From the NCBI GenBank assembly GCA_018433085.1, contig JAHDRW010000011.1:1-55223 (forward strand): DNA of 55,223 nt. Direction: 5' to 3'. This document shows, piece after piece, positions 1 through 7,196 of the stretch. The DNA is from Deltaproteobacteria bacterium (GTDB lineage: Bacteria > Desulfobacterota > Desulfomonilia > UBA1062). The first letter of the stretch is position 1. Each line of letters begins with the position of its first letter. The notes beneath the pieces are model-generated. The model was not told the origin of the DNA. It searched no databases and saw only the letters and a list, made by a program, of their open reading frames with translations. Both the position numbers and the translations under genes were made by a program.

Positions 1-33
1 CACTTGACTGAAAAGGCTGCTGCAACGTACCAT
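1..33 (-). CDS. Start of an unidentified gene running off the left edge
   Basis: On the minus strand an ATG at base 33 opens MVRCSSLFSQV and runs off the window. An AGAAGGAGG ribosome-binding sequence lies about nine bases upstream of it. Only 11 codons are visible, so no family can be named. The upstream stretch is AT-rich and looks like a leader with a promoter, which supports a real gene start. The call rests on the ribosome-binding site and spacing alone. Confidence 0.35.
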   Translation of the reverse strand, partial: MVRCSSLFSQV

Positions 34-780
34 CTGCTCAATCCTCCTTCTGGGTTTTGGTGTTTCTTGCTAAAAACAACTCTACCCTCCAGGAGGATTT
101 TCACAAACTTTTTCTTCTTATGCTATTTTGGACAAGTGTGTCCTCTTATATTTTTTTGTAAACCGGCAACGCTACACTATCAGGGGTGTTCAGAAACTTC
201 GGATAGACGGATGTCGAGCTGCCGCAGGGCCTGCTGACATTGGAGGGGGTTTCCCCGCCCCGGAACAGACATGAAAAAAGAAAGCACCCGAATCTCCATA
301 TTACACCACTTCAGATCCTCAACTCAGCCGTATCGGTACAAAATTCCACCTCAGATGTCAAGAAAATAGAAGTACATTCAAAAGCATACCCGGTGAATTC
401 CACCGCGCGCATATCCGGAGCACACGGATAGCGGCTTTTCTCGCTCTGCGCAGGGGCGCATCCGTGAACATCGGCCGGTTCCGGATTCCTTCGCTGCTTT
501 GATCTGATGATGAGCCCGAAGCTAAACCACGCTATCTCTCGATTTTCTCCCCCTGCGCTGCCGGCGCTCTTCCCGAGGCGACCACTCCTACGGTAACGTT
601 CGTGTTGAATTTTTGGCGAGCAGGGTCGGATACTATTGGTTCACAATCAGGTGCGGACCTCGGATGATCTTGCATGCCCCTCCTTTCACAGGCTCATCCC
701 CGGTCAGGATCGGTGATGGGACAATGGCGGCAGCGGGAGGCAGCCGAGGCCCGGAATGGTGTCCCCCGGCAAGGGGGCTA
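34..780. other. Gene-poor region left of ygbA
   Basis: No convincing gene was found here. The first 400 bases are clearly more AT-rich than the rest of the window and probably form the leader and promoter of the gene leaving at the left edge. The two short plus-strand reading frames (4-237 and 240-431) have no family resemblance and no good ribosome-binding site. A small hairpin (CCCCC, GGCAA, GGGGG) at 762-776 sits just past the ygbA stop, but no T-run follows it on the minus strand. Confidence 0.5.
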
Positions 781-1125
781 CTACGCGTTTGCGGATTTGC
801 CGGATGGAGGACTCTTCTTCAGATCAAGCATGTGCAGAAGCGCGAGTATCGGGTGGCGGGTCAGCATCCGGGGGCCGGAATACCGCATCACCTCGCGGAT
901 CCGCTCACGCATATCAGGCTTGTAGCAGTGTGTCGGGCACCGGGAACAGGCCGGCTTGTTGCGCCCGTATGGGCACCGGTCGAGGCGCGTGAGGGCATAT
1001 TCCCCGAGCCTTCTGCACTCGTCGCAGAGATCCGGCCGCCTTCCATGGTTGCCGCGGCAGTAGATCCTGATCATGGCCTCCAGGGTCCGCCGCTGCCTTC
1101 TCCCGCTCCTGCCCGGTCCATTCAT
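781..1125 (-). CDS. YgbA-like protein (nitrous oxide-stimulated promoter family)
   Basis: This 114-residue basic, Cys-rich protein resembles the YgbA family. The family hallmarks are a TLEAMIRIYCRGNH opening, a CDECRRLGEYA segment, CPYG, CSRCPTHCYKP and a PRMLTRHPILALLH C-terminus. E. coli ygbA is induced by NO through NsrR; the biochemical role is unknown and possibly linked to iron-sulfur protection or repair. The ATG at 1125 is preferred over the longer frame to 1233 because GGAGG lies eight bases upstream. A good promoter (TTCACA, 17 bases, TATACT) also sits just upstream of it and would lie inside the longer frame. It is divergent from a Fur-family gene, which fits iron or NO stress control. 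The identification is by motif memory. Confidence 0.8.
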   Translation of the reverse strand: MNGPGRSGRRQRRTLEAMIRIYCRGNHGRRPDLCDECRRLGEYALTRLDRCPYGRNKPACSRCPTHCYKPDMRERIREVMRYSGPRMLTRHPILALLHMLDLKKSPPSGKSANA

Positions 1126-1146
1126 GCATATGCCTCCGCAAGAGGC

Positions 1147-1175
1147 AGTATACGCGATCGGGCCGTGTTTGTGAA
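1147..1175 (-). promoter_or_regulatory. Putative promoter of the ygbA-like gene
   Basis: On the minus strand TTCACA (1175-1170) and TATACT (1152-1147) are separated by 17 bases. This is a good sigma70-type promoter that would start transcription about 15 bases before the preferred ATG at 1125. Confidence 0.55.
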
Positions 1176-1191
1176 CCGGCCTTCCCCGCTC

Positions 1192-1233
1192 TTGACAGAG
1201 ACAATGGTCCTTGTTATTGCAAATCATATGCAA
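1192..1233 (+). promoter_or_regulatory. Promoter and palindromic operator of the Fur-family gene
   Basis: TTGACA at 1192-1197 is followed after 17 bases by TATTGC. Overlapping this -10 region is a 17-bp near-palindrome at 1217-1233 (TTGCAAATCATATGCAA), with 14 of the 16 non-central positions complementary. Its size and TTGCA half-sites fit an autoregulatory operator for a small dimeric regulator such as a Fur-family protein. It lies in the divergent region and could serve both genes. The operator role is inferred. Confidence 0.45.
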
Positions 1234-1728
1234 CAGAAGCTTTTAAAACCCAAGTGTTCTCTCTGTGCAAATCAAGGATACTGCTATGACAGGCTCAACT
1301 CTGTCTTGAAAGCACACAGCGGAAGGCTCACGAAGGAGCGGTTGGTCTTATTGAAAACAATTTGCGATATAAAGGGGCATTTCCAGGCAGACCACGTGCT
1401 GAGGCTGCTCAAGGATCAGCAGTATAACCTCTCCCTCGTCACAGTCTACCGGAACCTTTCGCTCCTCGTCGAGGCGGGAATAATCCGCAGGGCGAGCGTG
1501 CATGAGGACGCCCCTTCCGGAGGTGCCTGGTACGAGCATGTCTGGGGCCGCCGGCACCATGACCATCTCGTCTGCATGCAGTGCGGCAGGAGTGTGGAGT
1601 TCAGCTATCCGGCCATCGATGTCCTGCAGGAGGCGGTGGCCAGAGAGCACGGGTTTACCCTGGAGCGTCATCACCTCGAGCTGGTGGGGCTGTGCCCCGA
1701 ATGCAGGAATGAAAAGGATCGTGCCTGA
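1228..1728 (+). CDS. Fur-family transcriptional regulator
   Basis: A metal- or redox-responsive repressor of the Fur superfamily. From the ATG at 1228 it has 166 residues: an N-terminal winged helix (RLTKERLVLLKTI, then SLVTVYRNLSLLVEAGIIRR) and a C-terminal dimerisation/metal domain containing HHDHLVCMQCG and a final CPEC. Those two CxxC pairs are the structural zinc site of the family. Before the winged helix lies a CSLCANQGYC segment with three extra cysteines. The open frame extends far upstream, and ATG 1204 is another possible start. Neither start has a strong ribosome-binding site. feoAB follows 150 bases downstream, which suggests iron control; whether it is Fur, PerR or Zur cannot be told from sequence. 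Confidence 0.88.
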   Translation: MQQKLLKPKCSLCANQGYCYDRLNSVLKAHSGRLTKERLVLLKTICDIKGHFQADHVLRLLKDQQYNLSLVTVYRNLSLLVEAGIIRRASVHEDAPSGGAWYEHVWGRRHHDHLVCMQCGRSVEFSYPAIDVLQEAVAREHGFTLERHHLELVGLCPECRNEKDRA

Positions 1729-1810
1729 AAAGGCATGAACAGGACGGGATCGCGGCTGCCTTGCCGGCTGCGGGCGTTTCCTGAAAGGATAAACGTTTCA
1801 TGATGACAGC

Positions 1811-1856
1811 GCGGGCTTTATAAGAGGGGACGGATTGGACCTTTTTTCAAGCCCGC
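1811..1856 (+). promoter_or_regulatory. Long-loop inverted repeat in the feoAB leader
   Basis: GCGGGCTT (1811-1818) pairs perfectly with AAGCCCGC (1849-1856) across a 30-base loop. The 3' arm ends a few bases before the feoA ribosome-binding sequence (AAAGGA). It could be the end of the fur transcript or a leader structure controlling feoA. No function is shown. Confidence 0.3.
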
Positions 1857-1878
1857 TTAACAAAGAAAGGATTCTAGC

Positions 1879-2115
1879 TTGACTCTCTTGGAACTGAAAG
1901 AAGGCGACACCGCCGTCATCAGCAGAGTCTCCGGCGGAAAGGGCATCTCGGCCCGGATGGCGGGGCTCGGCCTGCACGCGGGAAAGAAGATCCGGGTGGT
2001 CAGGGCCGCACCGTTTCGGGGGCCGCTGCTCATCGAGGATATCAGCTCCGGCGCCAGGGCCATGATCGGACGGGGAATTGCATCTCATGTGGAAATCCTT
2101 GACGAAAAGCGATAA
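1879..2115 (+). CDS. feoA: FeoA ferrous iron transport accessory protein
   Basis: A 78-residue SH3-like cytosolic protein that partners FeoB in Fe(II) uptake. Typical features are the LxxLKEGD-like opening, GGKGISARMAGLGLHAGKKIRVV and the final DISSGARAMIGRGIASHVEI. The start is TTG, with AAAGGA about eight bases upstream. It overlaps the start of feoB by 29 bases, so the two are almost certainly translationally coupled. Confidence 0.9.
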   Translation: MTLLELKEGDTAVISRVSGGKGISARMAGLGLHAGKKIRVVRAAPFRGPLLIEDISSGARAMIGRGIASHVEILDEKR

Positions 2116-4030
2116 CACCGAGATAGTGATCGCCCTGGCGGGCCAGCCGAACTGCGGCAAGTCGACCATTTTCAATGCAGTGGCAGGGTTCAAGGTGAAT
2201 ACCGGGAATTTCTCTGGCACCACGGTCTCGTATGCCGAAACACAAGTCTACATCGGCGGCAGGACGGTGAGGCTCATCGATCTGCCCGGAACCTACTCCA
2301 TATCCGCCATCGATGTCGCGGAACGGGTTGCGCGGGATTATCTCCTCTCCGGCCAGGTGGACGTGATCATCAATGTCGTGGATGCGTCCCTGCTGTCGCG
2401 TTCCCTTGAGCTCACACTGCAGCTCATGGAGATGAACGTGCCCATGGTCATCGCGCTCAACATGATCGACGATGCACAGAAAAAGGGAATGGAGATCGAC
2501 ATCAAGGCACTCACCTCCCTGACGGGCCTGGAGGCCTATCCCCTGATCGCGGTCCAGGGAAGCGGCGTTCACGAGCTGTTCGATTCGGCCCTGAGGGTCT
2601 CCGAAAACGGCTTCCGCCGAGTCCCCCCGGTGTACGACCGGGACGTGGAGGAATGCATCGCCCGGATCGAGGCCCGCTATCCATCCTTGTTGAGAGAGCG
2701 CCTCAAGGTGGATACGCGGTTCGTCATCATCAGGCTCCTGGAGATGGACGAGGAGTTCGAGAGGATCGTCGCAGAGGTGGACAGGGAATTTCTCGAGTAT
2801 GTCATCGAGAACAGGCGTTCTCTGGCCGAGGTCCACGACTGGCCGGAGTCCGGGGTGTTCGCGTCGCACCGGCATGCCTTGGTGCTGGACCTCTTCGAGC
2901 AGGTCGTTTCAGTAAAGTCGCGTTCCGGAATGGGCCTGTCCGAGAAGATCGACCGGTTCATCATCAACCCCGTGGGCGGCCTGGCGGCCACGGTGGGCGT
3001 GTTCTTCCTGATGTTCGCGGTATCGTTCTGGTTCGGCAATCTGATCGCAGGTCTTGTGGAGGCCCCTCTGGAATCCCTGGGCGTCTTTCTCATGAGTCAT
3101 ACGAGCGGTTATACCGCCATGCTCGTCTCCGGGGTCTACGACGGATTCACAGCCGGCGTGGGGATCGTGCTGCCCTATCTCGTCCCGCTCCTGGTGATCC
3201 TTTCCCTGCTCGAAGATACGGGTCTGCTGCCGCGGATCGCCTTCATGGCAGACGGCCTGCTGCACCGCTTCGGGCTGCACGGGAAATCCGTGGTGCCCAT
3301 CATCATGGGCTACGGGTGCAATGTGCCGGCCATCATGGCCGCGCGCAATCTCGAGTACGAACGCGACCGGATCATCACCATGCTCATGGTCCCGTTCATC
3401 GCCTGCTCGGCCCGGACCGTGATCATTCTCGCGCTGGCGGGGAAGTATCTGGGGGCCGGGTATACGACGCTCATCTACCTGGGCAACATCGCCATCGCCC
3501 TGGGCGTCTCTTCGGTTCTCTCCCGCCTGAGCGAAGACATGTCACCCGGCATCATCATGGACGTCCCCCCCCTGCGAAAGCCATACCTCCACGTCGTGAT
3601 GCGCAAGGTCTGGATAAGGATCCAGGAATTCCTGCTGTTCGCCTGGCCCGTGATCGCGATCTCCAGCATCGCCCTGGCGGTATTTTCCTATGTGGGGATC
3701 GACGAGGTCATCAACCGGGTACTCTCGCCCATCACCACCTTCATTCTCGATCTGCCTTCCGAACTCGGGATCACCCTGTTCTTGGGGATCTTCCGCAAGG
3801 AGCTCACCCTCATCATGCTGAACTCGGCGCTGAACACCACGGATGTCTCTACCGTGCTCTCCTCGGCCCAGCTCCTGGTGCTCGTGGTCTTCACGGTGTT
3901 GTACATCCCGTGTGTCGCCACCATCTCCACGCTGTGGAAAGAGGGGGGATGGAAGGTTGCGCTGCTGTCCATCGCGCTCAACACCACCATCGCCCTGGCG
4001 GTGGCGGGATCGCTGGCATTCCTGCTCTGA
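2087..4030 (+). CDS. feoB: FeoB ferrous iron transporter
   Basis: A GTPase-gated inner-membrane Fe(II) transporter, 647 residues. The N-terminal G domain shows the P-loop GQPNCGKST (residues 19-27), the G3 motif DLPG and the G4 motif NMID. A linker follows, and then the membrane part with two Gate domains from about residue 285 to the end. That part includes the conserved PIIMGYGCNVPAIMAAR region and the later GIFRKELTLIML segment. ATG 2087 is chosen over an upstream in-frame TTG (2078). No feoC-like gene follows. The Fur-family gene upstream suggests repression when iron is plentiful. Confidence 0.96.
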   Translation: MWKSLTKSDNTEIVIALAGQPNCGKSTIFNAVAGFKVNTGNFSGTTVSYAETQVYIGGRTVRLIDLPGTYSISAIDVAERVARDYLLSGQVDVIINVVDASLLSRSLELTLQLMEMNVPMVIALNMIDDAQKKGMEIDIKALTSLTGLEAYPLIAVQGSGVHELFDSALRVSENGFRRVPPVYDRDVEECIARIEARYPSLLRERLKVDTRFVIIRLLEMDEEFERIVAEVDREFLEYVIENRRSLAEVHDWPESGVFASHRHALVLDLFEQVVSVKSRSGMGLSEKIDRFIINPVGGLAATVGVFFLMFAVSFWFGNLIAGLVEAPLESLGVFLMSHTSGYTAMLVSGVYDGFTAGVGIVLPYLVPLLVILSLLEDTGLLPRIAFMADGLLHRFGLHGKSVVPIIMGYGCNVPAIMAARNLEYERDRIITMLMVPFIACSARTVIILALAGKYLGAGYTTLIYLGNIAIALGVSSVLSRLSEDMSPGIIMDVPPLRKPYLHVVMRKVWIRIQEFLLFAWPVIAISSIALAVFSYVGIDEVINRVLSPITTFILDLPSELGITLFLGIFRKELTLIMLNSALNTTDVSTVLSSAQLLVLVVFTVLYIPCVATISTLWKEGGWKVALLSIALNTTIALAVAGSLAFLL

Positions 4031-4467
4031 TCGGCCGGTTTTTTCGGAACGCACAGGCCCTGAAGCTCACCTGAACGGAAGAACACCGCCTCCTGCAGGC
4101 CGGCACCCCGGCATTGCCGGCGGAGGGCATGGTTCTCAGGATTCTCCCGTCGCCGGCAGACACAGGTTTCCTTGGTGTATACGATGGAGAGATGAGGAAT
4201 TTATCGCATTCGTAAACCACCGGGGTGGATGGGTCGCGGGATCCTGCCTCATGGGCGCCCCTCGGGCTGGAAGCTCTGTCCATGACCGATTCACACCGTG
4301 GTACGAGAGAGGTTGGAGAGGAGGTCTATGGGCATATTATCTATCTCATGGTGACTCGACCCTCAGGTAAGGATGCCGGATGAGCAGTGTGCCGGCGGAG
4401 CCTGACCGCCAATGCCCCGGCTTGGTTCACCCGATTCAGGCACCGCGGCAAAGGAGGTGAGAAGAAC
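4031..4467. other. Intergenic stretch after feoB
   Basis: Over 430 bases between feoB and the first DUF1328 peptide. No reading frame with family resemblance, tRNA or recognised riboswitch was found. It presumably contains the promoter of the small membrane protein genes; no convincing -35/-10 pair stands out. Confidence 0.5.
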
Positions 4468-4644
4468 ATGATCTCCTGGGCGTTTATTTTCCTGGTCCTG
4501 GCGATTGTCGCCGCCATACTCGGCTTCGGTGTTCTTGCGGATGTGTTCGCCTGGCTTGCCTTCATTCTCTTCGCCCTGTTCCTGGCGATTGCCATCGCCT
4601 TGTTCCTCGCTGCAAGAAAGGTGGTGCACAAGATGACGGACTAG
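4468..4644 (+). CDS. DUF1328 (YtjA/UPF0391) small membrane protein 1
   Basis: A 58-residue, two-helix inner-membrane peptide of the DUF1328 family. It opens MISWAFIFLVLAIVAAILGF, followed by a short turn and a second helix ending in AARKVVHK. Length and sequence match the family closely. ATG 4468 is supported by an excellent AAAGGAGGTGAG ribosome-binding site, which rules out the longer frame from 4387. Function is unknown; relatives are often stress-induced. It is the first of three similar genes in tandem. Confidence 0.85.
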   Translation: MISWAFIFLVLAIVAAILGFGVLADVFAWLAFILFALFLAIAIALFLAARKVVHKMTD

Positions 4645-4774
4645 ACGCCCGGGAGCCCGGCCTTGTCCGCACGAACAGGGGGGAAGGGCAAATAGCGGCT
4701 CTGTCCATGGGCAATACCGGCAAGACAGCCGTTTCCTATTTTTTGGCGGAGAAATGACAGGAGAAAGGGGTATC

Positions 4775-4966
4775 ATGGCTGACAATGATCCGAGAAGCAT
4801 CCTTAAGCTCTGGGCGCTCGTCTTTCTGGTTCTGGCAGTCATAGCAGCCATATACGGAATGGCAGGCGACGCAGCCGGTGCGGTGAGGATCTCCCTGATC
4901 CTCTTCGCCCTGTTCCTGGCTCTCATGGCCGGGGTTTTCCTGATCGGAAGAAGGCCTGCAGCCTAA
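4775..4966 (+). CDS. DUF1328-like small membrane protein 2
   Basis: A 63-residue peptide with a short charged N-terminus (MADNDPRSILK) and two hydrophobic helices (LWALVFLVLAVIAAIYGMAG and ISLILFALFLALMAGVFLIG). It ends in a GRRPAA tail. The ILFALFLAL core matches the neighbouring DUF1328 protein, so it is probably a diverged paralog. ATG 4775 has AGGAGAAAGGGG upstream. Function unknown. Confidence 0.7.
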   Translation: MADNDPRSILKLWALVFLVLAVIAAIYGMAGDAAGAVRISLILFALFLALMAGVFLIGRRPAA

Positions 4967-5031
4967 AGGAAGTCCTGCCTCATGCACCCAAGAGAAGGGT
5001 GATCCGCTTTAAGAGCAGGGTGGAGACGACC

Positions 5032-5226
5032 ATGACGGTTTATGCCAAGGGAAAGCTGTTCATCATCTGGGCGATCATTTTCCTGGGGATAGCAGTTGTG
5101 CTGGCACTGCTGGGATTCACCGGAGTAGAGGCTCATGATGTGTGGATTTTCAACACCCTGGCCATCGTATTCCTGATCCTCTTCGCCATACTCCTGCTAA
5201 CCGGCAGGAAAACCCCTGCAGCATGA
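5032..5226 (+). CDS. DUF1328-like small membrane protein 3
   Basis: A 64-residue two-helix peptide, MTVYAKGKLFIIWAIIFLGI followed by a second helix around VFLILFAILLLTG and a GRKTPAA tail. The tail and the helix pattern match the preceding gene, which supports duplication. The ATG at 5032 follows GGGTGGAGACGACC. It is followed by a strong hairpin. Function unknown. Confidence 0.65.
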   Translation: MTVYAKGKLFIIWAIIFLGIAVVLALLGFTGVEAHDVWIFNTLAIVFLILFAILLLTGRKTPAA

Positions 5227-5247
5227 CCGGATGGAATCAGGCGCCCT

Positions 5248-5346
5248 CCCTGCCGCAACGGCAGGGGAAGCTCACCCGGCTTAGGGGAAGAAACAGTACC
5301 GGTCCCGGCAGCTTCCGGGTTCTGCCCTGCTTGAGAACAGCAGGGC
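5248..5346 (+). terminator. Two hairpins after the small membrane protein genes
   Basis: The first stem pairs CCCTGCCG (5248-5255) with CGGCAGGG (5259-5266) across CAA. The second pairs GCCCTGCT (5324-5331) with AGCAGGGC (5339-5346). Neither has a T-run. They may end the upstream transcript or stabilise the leader of the sugar cluster starting at 5404. Confidence 0.35.
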
Positions 5347-5403
5347 GCTGCCTATCCTACTATCCTATACAAAACTGCTGATAATGAAGGAGATCGTCCC
5401 GGT

Positions 5404-6501
5404 ATGAAGATTGCCCAGGTTGCCCCGCTCTTCGAGCCGGTGCCTCCGGAGCTGTACGGCGGGTCGGAGCGGGTCGTTTCCCATCTTACAGAAGAGCTCG
5501 TCCGCAGAGGACACAGCGTGACCCTGTTTGCGAGCGGCGATTCCAGGACCAGCGCCCGGCTCTACAGCGTAGTGCCCAGATCGCTCCGCCTCGATCCGGC
5601 AATTCCCGACCCGGTTGCATACCATTTTGTGGAGCTCGCCCATGCCTTTGCGCGGGCAGAGGAGTTCGATGTGATCCACTGCCACAACGACTACCTGGCC
5701 TTTCCCTTCGCGCACTCATGCCCGGTTCCCTGTGTGCACACCCTCCACGGCCGGATGGATTTTCATCACTGGAGAGAGCTCATGGCCGTTTATCCCGATA
5801 TGCATCTCGTGTCCATCAGCAATGATCAGCGTAAGGCCTTAAACGACCTGGATCTGAACTGGGCCGATACCATATACCACGGCCTGCCGGATTCATATTT
5901 TCGGCTCTATCCCGGAGAAGGCGGCTACCTGGTATATTTTTCCCGCATAGCCCCGGAAAAGCATCCCGAGATCGCCATCGAGGTCGCCAGGAGGAGCGGC
6001 ATTCCCTTGAAGATGGCCGGCAAGGTGGACAAGACCGACCTTTCTTTCTTCACCCGGGAGATCGAGCCCCTGCTGGATCACCCTCTCATCGAGTATCTGG
6101 GCGAGATCCATGACGCCGAGAGGCCGGAGTTGATCGGCAACGCCATGGCCCTGCTCTTCCCCATCGACTGGCCTGAGCCCTTCGGCCTGGTGATGGTCGA
6201 GGCCATGGCGTGCGGGACCCCGGTGATCGCCAGGCCCTACGGATCGGTCCCCGAGGTTGTCGATGACGGGGTGACCGGCTTTATCGTTTCAGGCATGGAA
6301 GAGATGGTCGATGCGGTTGGCAGGGTCGAAAGCCTGGACCGCGAACGCTGCTTGAGGCACGCCAGGAACCGCTTCTCAGCGACAATCATGGCAGACAGGT
6401 ATGAGCAGGTATACCAGTCTCTCATAGAGAGAGGAGCCGGATTTCGACCGGGTGCAGGCCGGTTCCCGCGTGCCGGGATGATGTCCGGACGCCCTGTATG
6501 A
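5404..6501 (+). CDS. GT4-family glycosyltransferase
   Basis: A cytosolic retaining glycosyltransferase of 365 residues with the GT-B fold. The N-terminus has the GGSERVVSHLTEELVRRGHSV donor-side opening. The C-terminal half has a Glyco_transf_1 domain with WPEPFGLVMVEAMACGTPVI, the E-x7-E motif of GT4 enzymes. An AAGGAG site precedes the ATG. Its last bases overlap the next gene (ATGA), and it heads a coupled cluster with a trehalose synthase and a debranching enzyme. It therefore probably acts on storage or compatible-solute sugars; donor and acceptor cannot be read from sequence. Confidence 0.85.
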   Translation: MKIAQVAPLFEPVPPELYGGSERVVSHLTEELVRRGHSVTLFASGDSRTSARLYSVVPRSLRLDPAIPDPVAYHFVELAHAFARAEEFDVIHCHNDYLAFPFAHSCPVPCVHTLHGRMDFHHWRELMAVYPDMHLVSISNDQRKALNDLDLNWADTIYHGLPDSYFRLYPGEGGYLVYFSRIAPEKHPEIAIEVARRSGIPLKMAGKVDKTDLSFFTREIEPLLDHPLIEYLGEIHDAERPELIGNAMALLFPIDWPEPFGLVMVEAMACGTPVIARPYGSVPEVVDDGVTGFIVSGMEEMVDAVGRVESLDRERCLRHARNRFSATIMADRYEQVYQSLIERGAGFRPGAGRFPRAGMMSGRPV

Positions 6502-7196
6502 ACTCCATTCCCTTCAGGTTTCTCAAGGCGGTTTATCTGGCGGAAGTGACCAACCAGAGGGCGACATCCCTGAGCCAGCTGCTGATGGAGGTGACCATCA
6601 CCTCCCAGTGGTCACTGTTCTTCCATCTGCACCAGCACTTTTTCCGCGACCCGCACATTGTCCCGGAATATCCCAACGATTTTTCCTCGTGGGTCCACAC
6701 CTATCTGGCCGAAGATGCGGTTGCGGAAAAGCTCGCCAATCTGAATCTGGTCCGCAGCATGGATCTGGAGCTGGTGCGCCGTGAGATCTGCACCATTCTG
6801 GCCCAGCATCTCCAGGAAATCTCCGGCGAGCGTCACACCTCGTCCGAAAATGCATTCATATTCTGCAAACCTCGCCTGGCTGTACTCGATACCGGCCGCA
6901 CCGCCCGTACGCTCGATGAGTTCATCGACATCCTCAGGGAGATGGACAGCGATACCGTGGCATACCATCTCTTCATCGCGCCCAGGCTCCTGTCCGAGAC
7001 CATGATGAACGACTTCTCGCTCTGGTTCCGGCAGCGGGGGCACCATCGGCTTGCAGACAGGCTCGATTCGTTCGACCCATACCTCAAGAGCCTCAAGGAA
7101 AACCATGATTTTCTCCTGGACCTAATCGAGAGCGAGCGCGCAGATCCTCAGGCGGATGGGTACGATGATAGAAAAATACCGGGATATCGCTCCTGA
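6498..7196 (+). CDS. DUF5752-type protein of unknown function
   Basis: A 232-residue soluble protein resembling DUF5752 proteins encoded beside trehalose and glycogen enzymes. Visible features are an opening FRFLKAVYLAEVTNQRATS, a HHLHQ-like His-rich segment (LFFHLHQHFFRDPH) and a central stretch (TLDEFIDILREMDSDTVAYHLFIAPR). It starts within the stop of the GT4 gene and overlaps the next gene by about 30 bases, so it is tightly coupled to both. No catalytic motif is recognised. A structural or regulatory role in the cluster is inference. Confidence 0.6.
   Translation: MNSIPFRFLKAVYLAEVTNQRATSLSQLLMEVTITSQWSLFFHLHQHFFRDPHIVPEYPNDFSSWVHTYLAEDAVAEKLANLNLVRSMDLELVRREICTILAQHLQEISGERHTSSENAFIFCKPRLAVLDTGRTARTLDEFIDILREMDSDTVAYHLFIAPRLLSETMMNDFSLWFRQRGHHRLADRLDSFDPYLKSLKENHDFLLDLIESERADPQADGYDDRKIPGYRS

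Noticed and set aside
613..1227. Upstream extension of the Fur-family frame
   Set aside because: It runs antisense over the ygbA-like gene and through both promoters; the translation is low-complexity.
1286..1309. Short leader ORF (ATG...TGA) ending in TTGA, with TTG 1306 as a possible Fur start
   Set aside because: Starting there would remove residues DRLNSVL, which align with the first helix of Fur proteins, so ATG 1228 is preferred.
2653..4074. 473-codon plus-strand frame
   Set aside because: It overlaps feoB in another frame; feoB has all family motifs.
4200..4330. Possible riboswitch in the feoB-DUF1328 gap
   Set aside because: GC-rich pairing exists, but the conserved core of GEMM or other classes I know is absent.
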